Program-made: the position numbers and the translations under genes
Assembly (NCBI GenBank): GCA_020310875.1
Contig: CM035407.1
Coordinates: 221,300,496 to 221,364,495, forward strand
DNA: 64,000 nt
DNA from: Ceratopteris richardii
Taxonomy: Eukaryota; Streptophyta; Polypodiopsida; Polypodiales; Pteridaceae
Direction of reading: 5' to 3'
In this document: one piece after another, positions 1 through 10,764 of the stretch
How the letters are laid out: every line of letters begins with the position of its first letter
How positions within the stretch are numbered: position 1 is the stretch's first letter
Notes under the pieces: model-generated
Seen by the model: the letters and a program-made list of their open reading frames with translations, nothing else
Database searches by the model: none
Told to the model about the DNA's origin: nothing

Positions 1-811
1 CGAAAATTGACCTGCCTTTGATGAAACCTTTTTGTTCCTCGCTTAACCACGCTCTCAAGTGGCAAGAGATTCTGTTGGCAATGACTTTGGCAATGATCTT
101 GTATCCTATTTGGAGCATCGTAATAGGACGCCAATTCTCTATTCTGTTCTTTTCCCCTTTTTTGTGTATTAGCTTGATAATGCCATTGTTGAGACAAGAA
201 GGAAGCGCACCAAACTTGAGTGCCTCTTGCCAAACCAGACGAAGAGGGTTGGCAACCACCAACTTGAAGGATTTAAAGAAATCATTAGTGAGCCTGTCGG
301 GTCTCGAGCTTTTACCAGAAGGGAGGGCATCAATGACTTCAATGATTTCTGCTTCAGAGATAGGGGCATGTAGCAGGGAGCAAAGGTTGAGTGGTATCTT
401 GTGGGGGGAAACCCTAGATATGGCTGCCATACAGTCCCTTCTATGGTGGGAGAGGGGGTTCGAGGTCCCCAGGAGTCTCGTGAAGTGCCCTTCAATGATC
501 CCAAAATTATATTCTTCCGTATTGCATACATTTCCATTTAAGTCTAGCAATAAGGGGATCGATTCTCTGTTATGTTTCCTTTTAAGGATACGACACATCT
601 CTTTGGTGGGTTTGTCGGCTTTACTAGCCCACCACTCTTTTTTCCTTTGTATTTCTTCCTCGTATCTCAGGAGCGCTCTGATTTTTTGAAGAACTTTCTG
701 GGCTTGAGATTTTCCTTTGTTCACTTCCTCCTCGAGCCTCCAGAGTCTATGATATAGAGCTTCTCTACGAGCCCACCGCACAGTCTCGAGCATCTTCCTG
801 GCTAATCATGA
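1..811 (-). CDS. L1-type LINE ORF2, linker and N-terminal reverse transcriptase (partial, runs off left edge)
   Basis: Read on the minus strand from about 811 down to base 1, this frame stays open for about 270 codons and leaves the window without a stop. It begins with a basic, alpha-helical linker typical of the stretch between LINE endonuclease and reverse transcriptase. It then shows the early RT blocks: A-L-P-S-G-K-S near 330-350, I-I-K-L-I-H-K-K-G near 165-190, E-N-W-R-P-I-T-M-L near 115-140, and E-E-Q-K-G-F-I-K-G-R close to the edge. These are the L1-clade landmarks before the catalytic FADD box, which would lie outside the window. The protein nicks target DNA and copies its own RNA at the nick. 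A stop and frame change around 812 separate it from the endonuclease, so the copy is probably dead, although the RT part looks well preserved. Confidence 0.8.
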
Positions 812-816
812 TCTGT

Positions 817-1292
817 TCATGTCTTATCGACCGCACTTCTCCAGCACTTGGCTGGGGACAAGCCGGAGGCGAACGCCTCCTTCCACACATCAGCAATTTC
901 TTGATGGACGGAGGGGAGAGAGAAGGAGGGCGCACTGGCATTGAACCAAGGAGCCTTGCTGATCTTGGTGGAAGGTTGGAAAGTGATAACGATCGGGTAG
1001 TGATCAGAGATGGTGAGGTCGGTGCATTGCGAGAGGGAAGGGTGGCCCCACTGATGAGTAAAACTCTGAGAGATGTAGCATCTGTCAAGTCTAGCTTTCC
1101 TCAAGTCCTCACCCGCTTGGAGATTTGACCAAGAAAAGCCACTCGAGTCTTTTGGAGGTCTTCTTCGTCAATTTTAATCTCTTGAATACATATAAAATCT
1201 GGGTTTAGGCTAATGTCGCCAAGCCATTGACCAATGATGGTCGCTCTTGAGGGGTCGGTTAGCCCTCTATCGTTTAATGAGATGATGATCAT
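817..1292 (-). pseudogene. L1-type LINE APE endonuclease, internally deleted
   Basis: Two frames make up this remnant. The N-terminal piece (1292 down to 1101, 63 codons) starts M-I-I-I-S-L-N-D-R-G-L and contains F-I-C-I-Q-E-I-K, the first metal-binding part of an apurinic-type endonuclease. The usual start has W-N, here L-N. The C-terminal piece (1104 down to 817) carries R-L-D-R-C-Y-I-S and the diagnostic S-D-H-Y-P-I-V motif. An intact domain is about 220-240 residues; only about 60 plus 45 diagnostic residues remain and they abut in different frames, so roughly the middle half is missing. It lies directly upstream of the RT frame, in the normal LINE ORF2 order. Confidence 0.78.
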
Positions 1293-1951
1293 TGTTGTAG
1301 TGAGCCCTCTTTGCAGCGTGAAAAATAAAACATAGTTTTGAAGAAGCGAGAACCCTGTACATTCAAGGCCTGGTAGATTATTATTTTTTTTTCTTAGGGT
1401 TCAAGTCCACCGTGTGTGCTCGTGTTAAGACACTAGTGATTATTTGTAATTATCCATATTTTTTATGAAGTGCCGTATTGGCCAGTCATTGTAATCCTTT
1501 CATGAATTGATACAAGAAAGAGTCACACTTGTGTGAGTCCAGCAAGACGAGTTCACAGGGACTGTTCGCGGTGGAGGAGTGTTGTGCAGACCAAGTTCCT
1601 TAATCGGTGTTGTTTAGTATTTCTGAATCAGTTGTTTGTCAGTGCATTGTTGATTAATAGTTAGTTAGTGTGCAGTTAAAGTTTAATCGTATTTCTGAAT
1701 TAGTTGTAGTTAGTTAGTGTGCAGTTAAAGTTTAATCCCTATGAAGATTAGTGTGGTTGATATTTGATGCAATTTGAAGTTATCTATGACGATTAAATTG
1801 AAGGTTAAGTTTGTAGTTCTATCATTGTGTAATTGAATACAGTAGTGAAGCAATAACATTTAATTGTTGAAGTGAAGTGGTGATAAGATTAGGTGATAAC
1901 CTGTAAGGATTTGCGAAGTATCAGTGTACTATTATGTTGCATCATAAACAA
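1293..1951. other. AT-rich non-coding stretch
   Basis: No coding frame or RNA gene is recognisable. The composition (runs of T, polyadenylation-like ATTGTAAT near 1480) resembles an LTR or an element 3' end. Neither a paired LTR nor a primer binding site was found. Confidence 0.4.
1658..1737. repeat. 31-bp exact direct repeat, 49-bp period
   Basis: Bases 1658-1688 and 1707-1737 are identical (starting TAGTTAGTTAGTGTGCAG). A looser match, TATTTCTGAAT followed by C or T and AGTTG, precedes each copy. Confidence 0.85.
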
Positions 1952-2240
1952 CTTCCATAAGGCTTTTGGGCAGAAGTAATGTTGACCACAATTCATCTAA
2001 TAAACCTTTCATCCATCATTGCCAAAGACTTGAAAGTGGCATAGGAGTTATGGAAAAGGTAGCCATCACACTATGATCACCTGTGATTATTTGCTTGTGA
2101 AGCATATGTCCATTTTCCAAAGAACTTGAGACACAATTTGGACTACAAATCTAGAAAATGCATTCTTCTTGGATATGGAAATGATGGGCACTTTGGATAT
2201 CATTTGGCTATCCTCTAATGAAAAGTTGACAAAATTTTTC
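1952..2240 (+). pseudogene. Ty1/copia integrase C-terminal remnant
   Basis: Translating from 1952 gives a decayed copy of the stretch after the Copia integrase core: G-F-W-A-E-V, L-T-T-I-H-L-I-N, then E-L-W-K, then A-Y-V-H-F-P-K-N and K-C-I-L-L-G-Y-G-N. This order (sWAEAv..YLiNr, yElW, G..AYVHip, KCiFlGY) is the hallmark of Copia pol between integrase and RT. Several in-frame stops make it non-functional. It is opposite in strand to the large Copia-1 element to its right and belongs to another insertion. Confidence 0.75.
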
Positions 2241-2284
2241 TCTATGGCCTAAGCAATGTCAAATTAAGGGCAAGCTTCTTCTAC

Positions 2285-2521
2285 ATGAAACCTAGTTCAT
2301 TGATAGAATGCATGAGAAAATGCATTGAAATAGGTGATGATTTAGGCCTCACCCTGACCTTACTGAAACCCAAGGACAAGGAAAAGCAACAACGAGAATC
2401 CACCTTATGGCATCCCACCAAAGAGGAATTGGGAAACATGATTGAAAAGACCTATAACTGGAGAAAAATATTCCACACCTTTGAAGATTTCATGGATTGG
2501 CTATATTGGAAATACCATTAA
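2285..2521 (+). other. 78-codon ORF of unknown origin
   Basis: This is an open frame of 78 codons, rich in charged and aromatic residues (ending D-W-L-Y-W-K-Y-H). After its stop the same frame continues with proline-rich text (T-P-P-A-L-P-P) to about 2740, interrupted by stops. I do not recognise it. It sits between a Copia and a Gypsy remnant on the same strand, so it is most likely part of a decayed element (gag or spacer). It could also be chance. Confidence 0.25.
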
Positions 2522-2984
2522 ACACCACCTGCCCTACCACCTCAGATTGAAGATCAACCACCTAGTATCAAACTTTAGAATGCACTTAGATCATGCTTAG
2601 GTTCTCCTCTTGGATTCCCCAATTTACCTACCATGGAGCCTAAACAAGTAGAGTATTTGCTATAGGCCCTTGAGCTTTATCATCCAAATCTGCAGGGCCC
2701 ACCTATCATGGGAGCACTATATTGTGCCCTTTGATTAGGCTAGACAAGGTTTTGGAATTATAGCTCTTAATACAAGATCGCCCATGTAGGGAAATAATAC
2801 AAGAATATGCAATTGATACAAGAGGTCCAACAACCTAGGTACATAGGTATGGTTAACTAGACTAGATGGAATAGAAGAGATCCCACACCTTGGACTTTAG
2901 GTATGAATATGATATCTGAATTACAAGAACTCCCTTGAGGGAGATGAAGTAGATATAAGAAATAACTTGACAATATCTCCTAGG
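2522..2984. other. Decayed sequence, nothing firm
   Basis: Short plus-strand pieces (for example M-E-P-K-Q-V-E-Y near 2634) hint at a broken reading frame leading into the Gypsy RT remnant. No domain can be named. Confidence 0.3.
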
Positions 2985-3105
2985 AAAGAACTATATAGAT
3001 TTTAAGATGGGTTTTCTAGATACAATCAAGTATCCATAGTATTGGAAGACCAATAGAAGATGGATTTTGCCACAGAATGGGGCATCTATGCTTTTAGGTT
3101 AATGT
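2985..3105 (+). pseudogene. Ty3/gypsy reverse transcriptase fragment
   Basis: Forty codons read like the RT palm region of Gypsy-1: D-G-F-S-R-Y-N-Q-V-S, then E-D-Q, then F-A-T-E-W-G-I-Y-A-F-R-L-M. The Gypsy-1 equivalent is DGFSGYNQVAIAPEDQ followed by FATEWGIFAFRVMPFGL. Two stops are present. The match ends within the MPFG motif exactly where the Copia-1 LTR begins at about 3109, so Copia-1 probably landed in this older Gypsy. Confidence 0.8.
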
Positions 3106-3108
3106 CTG

Positions 3109-4385
3109 TTTGAAGAGATGGATAGATATGTGCTTGAAGATGAAGTGGTGCTGCAAAATCCTTGCACTACACCACCCAAATGAACTCCAAGAGTATGTGG
3201 TGGGCCCTTTTAGCTTTCCAATGGATGTGTTAGACACCCTATGTACCTTGGAAGATTATTCTCAAAAGGATAGATCAAAACAGATGAGCTGGAATTGATT
3301 CAAAGGTGAAAAACTTGCTATTTTGATTCATACACCTGTCTAGTGTTTTGAATAATTCTCTGAGAACGACAGCAATTAGCTTAATTCCTTTTGGAGAACT
3401 CTAAACTCAAAGAGATAAATTTCAAGAGTAATATCATCAGAAATAGTGAATCACACAATGAGAATGAAGTTTAACAAGTTATGACATCATCCTGATTTTC
3501 ACTGGCTGCAATAGTACTTAGACTAGTGAGCAGAAAAATGATCATAACTCAAGATTCAAATATTTAATGATTATGATTATGTAATTTTGTATGCTAACAA
3601 TAGACAGTATATTGAATGGAATAAGCTTTGAATCATGCAATTTGATAAATTACACGTGGAGAACCAGCTCTGACAAGATGATTGATAAAATTGAAAATCT
3701 GACAGAGGAGTGAATATGAAGAAATAGAGTTGACTTCAACTGAAAATAACTCAAGTTTGAGACCTCCAATAACCAACCAAATTTCGTGAGCATATAGTAG
3801 ACTCTAAAAGAAAGCTTTAGCAAGTTAAATCATTGAAAAAAATGCACCACAGTGAGAGTAGTGATCTCTGCAAGCTGACTGAAAAACTTGAGAAGCATAA
3901 CAGTAAAGAGTAGACTCACACAACCATGAAGATATGAACTTGTATGATCATAAATATGAATGTATATTGATTGTAGAATACAATGAACTTATAGATAAAT
4001 GTGTGTGCCTTGTATCCACACTTGATATAGCATATAGCTCAGCTTATGGACGCCTCTTAAGTGCGACTAAACTGCCATGTATATATAGAGAGTTTTGGAG
4101 CCAAGATTTGAATTTGAATCTTGCTCACCTAAAAGTAGTTTCCTAATTTTTAGAGGTTGATTGATTCTCCAACCTCCAAATCAAGAATTCGTGGCTTCTC
4201 TCTCTATTCTTATCAAGTGAACTCAACCACTTTGATTCCTCTTACTTTTACATCAAGTAAATGATCAAACAATTACAAGGGTGAGTTCACAAGTGAACTC
4301 TTAGATTTCCACACATTGTCTTTTCTTACTACTTCTTCTAGAGATTCAAGCCAATACTTAGGCTTGTAACATATTTTTTCCAATA
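3109..4385 (-). repeat. Copia-1 3' LTR
   Basis: It matches 35840-36793 over its first 980 bases with many substitutions and small indels. It ends in CCAATA just before the PPT; the equivalent Copia-3 LTR ends in CCAACA, so the terminal dinucleotide has mutated. A TATATATA box lies at 4080-4087. Confidence 0.85.
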
Positions 4386-4400
4386 GCTCCCCCTCAAGCC
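4386..4400 (-). other. Copia-1 polypurine tract
   Basis: The plus-strand GCTCCCCCTCAAGCC reads as a purine-rich tract on the element strand, directly before the 3' LTR. The same 15 bases occur at the same place in Copia-3. Confidence 0.8.
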
Positions 4401-4435
4401 AAGTATGCTTGCATTCTTCAATCTTCAAGAATAAC

Positions 4436-7400
4436 CTAAAATCCAATCATAGTCTTGAATTTGCAAAGTTTTGTACCATCCAATGCTTTGGTCAAGATAT
4501 CTGCACATTGTTGATGAGTGAACACATACGATATTTGAATTTCTTTGCTTAGAACCTTCTCACTTACATAGTGATAATGAACTTCAATGTGTTTAGTCCT
4601 TGCATGAAAAATAGGATTAGCAGCTAAATGAATAGAACTCATGTCACCAAAAATAGTTGGAGTTCCAAACTCCAATCCAAGATCTTTGAATAATGGCTTC
4701 ATCCACATAGCTTCTTGTGTAGCTATGGCAAGACCTCTGTATTCAGCTTTAGTAGAAGAGAGAGCAATTATGGGTTGCTTCTTGGATGACCATGAAATAA
4801 GGTTTGAACCTACAAAGGTAAGATAACCTGAAGTGCTCCTTCTATCTTCCTTAGAGCCAACCCAATCTGCATCAGAAAATAGCTTCAACCCTAAATCAGA
4901 TACATAAGGATAATAAATTCCTTCATTTATGGTTCCTTTGAGATATTTGAGTATCCTCTTAACATCATCCATGTGTGCTTTCCTTGGTGTGTGCATGAAT
5001 TGACTTAGCACACTCACACTATAGCATATATCTACCCTTGTCAATGTGGCATAGTTGAGACTACAAGGCTTTGATATGATGTGATGTCCTCTATGAGTTC
5101 ACCTTCATGTGAGCTCAATTTATGGTTGACCTCCATTGGAGTACCTACAATTTTACAATCCTCCATTTTGAATTTTGCTAACATATCCTTGATATACTTC
5201 CTTTGAGTGAGAAATAAACCATGGTCTTTGTAAACAACTTCCAAACCTAGGAAGTAGGTAAGTGAACCTAAATAAATTATCTTGAATTCTTTTGTCATCT
5301 GATCTTTGATCTTCTTCATACCATCTGCATCATTTCCTATCAATATAATATCATCTACATATACACATAGGTAGATGACCTCATAATTACTCTTTTTAAT
5401 AAAGAGTGAAGGATCTGCCTTGCTTGGTTGAAAGCATTTGTCCTGCAAGAATGAAACAAGCCTAAAATTCCAAGCTCTTGGGCTTGCTTGAGACCATACA
5501 ATGCTTTGTTAAGTTTACACACATAATCAGGATAAACTTGATTCTCAAAACTAGGTGGTTGTGCCATATATACCTCTTCTGTTATCCATCCATGAAGAAA
5601 TGCATTTTTTACATCCAATTGAAGTGTCTTCCAATTCTTGGAAGAGGCAATACTAAGCAAAACCATAATAGTAGGCATCTTTGCCACAGGAGAGAAGGTC
5701 TCCTCATAATCAATTCCCTGAGTTTGTGCAAAGCCTTTTGCTACAAACCTTGCCTTATACCTGTTTATCAAACCATCAGAATTCTTCTTGAGTTTATAGA
5801 CCCATCTTGAGCCTATTACCTTCATAGATGAAGTCTTGGGCACCAAATCCCAAGTGTTGTTTTCCTCAAGTGCTTCAATTTCTTCCTTCATTGCATGCTT
5901 CCATTCTGATTTTGCTTCGGCCTCTTCAAAGGATGATGGCTAATGTTTAGTTACTAATGAGGTGTCAAACCCATACCTTTCTGGTTTTTTTCTTTCCCTT
6001 ATAGATCTTCGTAAGCCATGTTGTGATGATTCTGCCTCATGTCCAAGTTCTTGCAATTTTTCTTTACCTTTAGATTTCCATGCTTTGATTTTTTCCATCT
6101 AAGTTTCTTGGTCATCTTCTGAAGTATCTTGTTCTTCAATCTTTGGTTGATGTTCTCTGCCAAGCTTTGGAAAATCTTCTTCAAGGTCATATGGAAATTT
6201 GACCTTCCTACACGAATCTTCATACCATGAATTGTTCTCATAAAAAACTACATCTTTGCTTACCAAGAATCCTTTGTTGGTAGGGTTGTATAACCTATAA
6301 CCCTTTTGATTGTTGTCATATCCAATGAATACACACCTTTCTGCCTTTGGAACCATCTTGCCTCTAACGTGTGAGGGAACATGAGCATAAGCAATACATC
6401 CAAAAATCTTACAATGATCTAAGCTAGGTCTTCTTCCATTCCAAGCCTCATATGGAGTCATCCCATCAAGGGATTTTGAAGGCAACCTGTTAATCAAGTA
6501 AGGGGTTGTAGATACAGCCTCAATCCATAGATAATTAGGCAAATGCTTTTCATTTAACATGGACCTTGCAGCTTCAACAATTGTCCTATTCCTCCTTTCT
6601 GCCACTCCATTTTGTTGAGGAGTGTATCTTGTAGTTACCTCTCTTTTGATTCCTCTTTCTTGAAGAAAAGAATCAAATTCATGGGAGAAGTATTCTCCCC
6701 CTCCATCTGACCTTATCCTTTTTAGTGATTTACCTATTTGATTCTCCACAAGAGTCAAATATCTTTTGAAGCATGAAAAAAATCATCTTTGTGTTTCATA
6801 AAGAATAGGATAGTCCATCTACTGCAATCATCAATGAAGGAGACATAATACCTTGATCTAGATATTGAAGCATGCTTGCTAGGTCCCCATACATCTGTAT
6901 GAACCAACTGCAAAAGATCTCCATGCATATAACCTTTCTTCATGAATGGTAACCTATGAGGCTTTCCAAATTGACATGCACTACACTTATAAATCATGTG
7001 TTGTTTTGATAAGTAGGGAGTCCAAGTACACTTTGGTCCCTACAAATTTGCTTTAATGATCTTTCACCAATATGTGCCAATCTCTTGTGCCATACCTCTA
7101 GTTCTGTGAGTGTTTGATTACCATAGTTGAAGAGAGCTATGTTCCTTGTGTCTTGCAACTCAAAAGTGAATAATCTACCTATTTTTCCTCCCTTTGCTAT
7201 TCTTCTAAACCCTTGGATAGCGTCTTCCACATATGCTCCTCCTCTTGTGAACCTAACTTGCAATCCTTTTTCTACTATCTACCCAAGACTTATCAAATTC
7301 TTTGTAATGGTAGGGACATAGAGTACCTTACTGAGTAGGTTGATGTTTCCATCAGGTGCTTTGACATTTCCTATTTTCTCCACAAGGTTTCTTGTATCAT

Positions 7401-7687
7401 CTCCTATTTGTACCTCATGCTTGTTCCTTGGATCTTCTAAATCTGATAGGAGGGCCACATTTCCTCCCACATGATTTGAATAACCTGAATCTATGTAGAA
7501 AACATGCTCATCAAATTTACCTTGTGGCATGGCCATATTCATGATTAGCAATGAGTCCTCTTTGTTTGAGACTTTTGTATAGTTATTGAAGTCTCTCCTT
7601 CCTTTGTAGCCTCCTTGATAGTTTGAATGATTGTAGTTGCTGTAGTTTTCATGATAATTGTTGAACCTTCCTCTTGAGTAGCCATAA
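4436..7687 (-). pseudogene. Copia-1 pol (protease, integrase, RT, RNase H), frameshifted
   Basis: Consecutive minus-strand frames follow Copia order. Protease is F-Y-I-D-S-G-Y-S-N-H near 7480-7510. GAG-pre-integrase has W-H-K-R-L-A-H near 7080. Integrase has H-T-D-V-W-G-P near 6880, D-G-G-G-E-Y near 6700 and P-Q-Q-N-G-V-A-E-R near 6600. RT has Y-V-D-D-I near 5350. RNase H has D-A-D-W-V-G-S near 4860. The frame shifts at least at about 7270, 6995, 6756, 5450 and 5043, and a stop lies near 5940, so no polyprotein can be made. At its left end lies the PPT. At 7688 it is cut by Gypsy-1 and continues at 24824. Confidence 0.9.
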
Positions 7688-7692
7688 CTTCC
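7688..7692. repeat. Target-site duplication of Gypsy-1 (left copy, CTTCC)
   Basis: CTTCC directly precedes the LTR at 7693 and is repeated at 24819-24823 after the other LTR. Confidence 0.95.
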
Positions 7693-8347
7693 TGTAGCTC
7701 AATGATGAGTAGCACCTCCTTTAATGTCAATCCGGGAAGACGTGAGGATGGTATGAAGACCTCGAGCAAGTGGCGGCACAAGTGCGTGAGTGAGAAGCAC
7801 ACAAGCATGCACACACATACACACACACGCGCACACACGGCAAGACAGAGAGAGAGAATCAATGGAGTTCTTTAGATTACTTTCAAAAGCTCTTACAAGT
7901 TCGTTTCAATTACAATCTAACCTCAAAAATGAGCTCTCTAGCTCTTTTTATAGTTTTTGACTAGCTTTTGGCCCTGTCCAGACCTAGTGTCCGGCCTAGT
8001 TAAAAATTAGGTTCCAGGGCCAATTTGAGGGCTCAAACGGAGTCTAAAAAATACGAAAATTGATATGTAGGTACTTCTAAGGCTCCTCAAGCTCAAGGAC
8101 TCCTTGGCTTGCACAAAATGGAGCTACAAAAATATGAAATGGTATTTACAATGATTGTTAGTGATAAGAATCACTGTTAAAAGATGTAGATTGGAAAAAT
8201 TGAATGGCCTATCTGCCAGATTTGCGTCGACTGCTTTGTCTACTTACTCCTTCACCTTGTTCTGACTCTCTCCGTTGGCTTCCTTGTCTCGTCAATCCTT
8301 GGGTTCCCTGGCTTCCTTGTCCTTGGGTGCCCCTACTGCTCTCAACA
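7693..8347 (-). repeat. Gypsy-1 3' LTR (655 bp)
   Basis: It begins TGTAGCTC and ends CTCTCAACA on the plus strand (TG...CA on either strand). It contains an inner CA-rich microsatellite (about 7807-7838) and a TATAAAAAG box on the element strand at 7944-7952. Bases 8209-8347 also encode the last 46 residues of ORF3. Confidence 0.97.
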
Positions 8348-10683
8348 CCCCCCCCTCTCTCGCGTCTGTCGTCCCTGACAGACCCTTGTTGCTGGGGGTG
8401 TTGGATGTAATATTCCACAACCTGAGTGGCAAGCTGATGTTCTTGTAAGCGTAGTCCTCTGGCCAAATCTGTCATCATACGATCCCAATCGATTGGTCCT
8501 GGAACGTCCGGATGTGGCAGACGTAACTGATCTGCATGGATCGCTTGTTCTACTGCGAATAGATGTAGCAAATGTGTGGGTCTGGGAATGAAAATTTCGG
8601 AATTGTATTCCCAGAAGCCCGTAGAGAACATTTCCTCAAATGTTTGCTTGAAGCATGCGGGCAAGTACTTGATTCGTGCATGCCAAGCAAAGATAACCGT
8701 GACCGAGGGGGTTTGGCTCATGTCGTAGACTAAATCCTTGTTGCCTTGAGCGAATCCAGGAGCGGAGATGTATGGAGCTTGGACATTCCGAAAGGTTTTG
8801 AAGACAATGGTCATGAGCTCAAATATCTTCATACACATTTTCGCTGCTATATCAGGTACATTATTTAGGCGTGCAGACCAGTGCCGAATGGTTGATATCA
8901 TGTAGGCTACGGTTGGAGGTCCTCAAGGTGGAGCAAAATACGGGTAGTTAACCCAAGCGGAGCACTCTTTATTGTTGCGTACCTTGATTGCAAATGCTTG
9001 CCAGGATCTGCGACGTAGCACTGGACAATAGCATGGATTATACTTGATGTAGAGTGGCATGGTAGCCCAGGTACTCATCATCTCTGGGTAATCGGTGAGT
9101 AAACGTGCACGCCAATTAGGTTGGAAAATCGAGCCAGCATGTGCATCGGTCGGTAAATCCCCTATCTCAAATTGAGTAGCGAATGTGGGCTCCTTCCCTG
9201 TATGTCTTTTGACTTCTGCATTATAATCATGTAATAAGACAAAATAAGGCATGTATTGCGATTCTGATGTTGTGATTAACCGTTGATGGGATAATTGTTG
9301 AAAGTAGGAAGACCGAAGGACCGTTTCTTCCAGATTCGTGAGAGATTGCATTTGCACGGCCACACGATCATCATGTGTCTTACCCACTTTCTCGACCCTT
9401 CTGACCCAATCTGGAACTTGAATTTCTAACGTGTCTTGTCCTTCTTCTGTAGTTCGGCCACCAGGCGTCGGCATAGGCTCGTAGGGCTCTTCGTAGCTGT
9501 CCTCGACGGGGATTTCCACTACTGTTTCAGGTTCTGGTTCTTCAATGGGCGAGGGTGGTCGTTCATATGGTAGGAGGCGTGCTTGGAGTTCTGCCACCTG
9601 TTTCCGAAGGGTCTCCATTTCTTCTGTAGATTGTTGCAAGATTACCTGCTCCTGTTGAGCAGTGGGTACACTGGCTAACTGTTTCTTTAGATCGGCACAT
9701 TCAGTCTCTAGTTTTTCATATGACTCCAGGAAATTTGCATGCTCCTCAAGTAGGATGCGGATGTCTTCTGATGGAACTGCTCTATATCTGGTAGGGCTAA
9801 TGGTTGCTCCTACGGTTCCTTCCATAGCCGCTTCAAAATTATCTTGGTTTTGTTGTTGAAGGCGTTTGTTCTCTTCTAGTGCTGCTGCCATATGCTTTCT
9901 TAGTAGTCCAATGTTGCGTCTGAGTGTAGCGTTAGATATCATTTGCGCTTGAAGCACTGTTTCTAGTTCCTTGACTGCTTGGTCATCTACAGTTGATGCC
10001 TTGGATTCCAATTCGGAGTGAGCCTGCTGTAGTGTGGTATGCTCGTCTAGGAGCGTCAGGTAGTCAGCCTCAATAGTGGTGACTCTAGCTTGGAGACGTT
10101 GAGATTCTGCCTGGAGGGTAGCATTGCGTTCTTCTAATTGATGGAAGTCTTGTTGTAGCTGATGTGCACACTGAAGTAATGTGTCGAACGTACTATTTAC
10201 ATTATGAGATGCAAGGGAAATAGTTTGAAATGCAGAGGAGGTGGGATTGGGTAGGGGTGTAGTGAATGCTGTGTGTGCCACTGATGTGAGTGGTGAGGTG
10301 GGGGGCAAGGGAGGGGAAGGTGGGGAAATCGTGGGGAGAGGTGCTGTGGTTGGTGAAATGTCCATTGGATCAGACAAGGTGGTGTGTGCAGGGGCTACCA
10401 TATAGGTGGGTATGGTAGGTGAAGTGAGTGTGGTGTCCGTGTAAATTGATGTGGTTGCGAACATCGGAGGAAGGTGGCTTTGAAACATGGGAGAGCGGAA
10501 GAACTGCTCCACAAAGGACGGGTATTGTGGTGGTGAGGTCCGGTTGAAAGAGGTGTAGGGGCCAGCTGGGAAGTGAGGGTTATGGAATGGAGGTACTCGT
10601 ATTGGGGGGTAGGTCGGGAAACACAGGGTTCCTTCCGTGGGTGCTGGGTTTCCAACTACGCTGGTGATTATGGGATGGCCAGT
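8209..10683 (-). CDS. Gypsy-1 ORF3: coiled-coil accessory protein with conserved C-terminal domain, one in-frame TGA
   Basis: Function is unknown. From the first ATG (10683) the frame runs 586 codons to a TGA at 8923-8925, then continues in the same frame for 238 codons to 8209. The N-terminal 160 residues are rich in proline, threonine and serine. Residues about 165-360 form heptad-rich coiled coil (runs such as L-E-E-R-N-A-T-L-Q-A-E). An acidic/proline segment follows, then a globular C-terminal domain with N-P-C-Y-C-P-V-L-R-R-R-S, which recurs as N-P-S-F-C-P-V-P-R-R-R-S in Gypsy-2. Sequence past the TGA is equally conserved with Gypsy-2 (T-F-E-E-M-F-S-T-G-F-W-E versus T-F-E-E-A-F-F-T-G-F-F-E), so the TGA is a recent CGA-to-TGA change or is read through. 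No signal peptide or membrane segment was seen, so env is unlikely. The tail crosses the PPT into the LTR. Confidence 0.8.
8348..8363 (-). other. Gypsy-1 polypurine tract
   Basis: A run of C and T on the plus strand (purine-only on the element strand, eight G next to the LTR) directly abuts the 3' LTR. It primes plus-strand DNA synthesis. It also encodes part of the ORF3 tail (R-E-R-G-G-G). Confidence 0.85.
8366..8381. other. Hairpin beside the PPT, CTGTC-N6-GACAG
   Basis: CTGTCGTCCCTGACAG can fold into a 5-bp stem with a 6-base loop. The same stem is kept at the same place in Gypsy-2 (26558-26574) and in degenerate form in Gypsy-3 (38500-38515) and the plus-strand remnant (near 52230). Confidence 0.6.
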
Positions 10684-10764
10684 CATGGGTTCAGCGGATA
10701 GATGGGACGAAGTGTACAAGGGATTGGTGACGAAGGAGAAGAGGGTGTCTTGTGAGGTGGGTTC

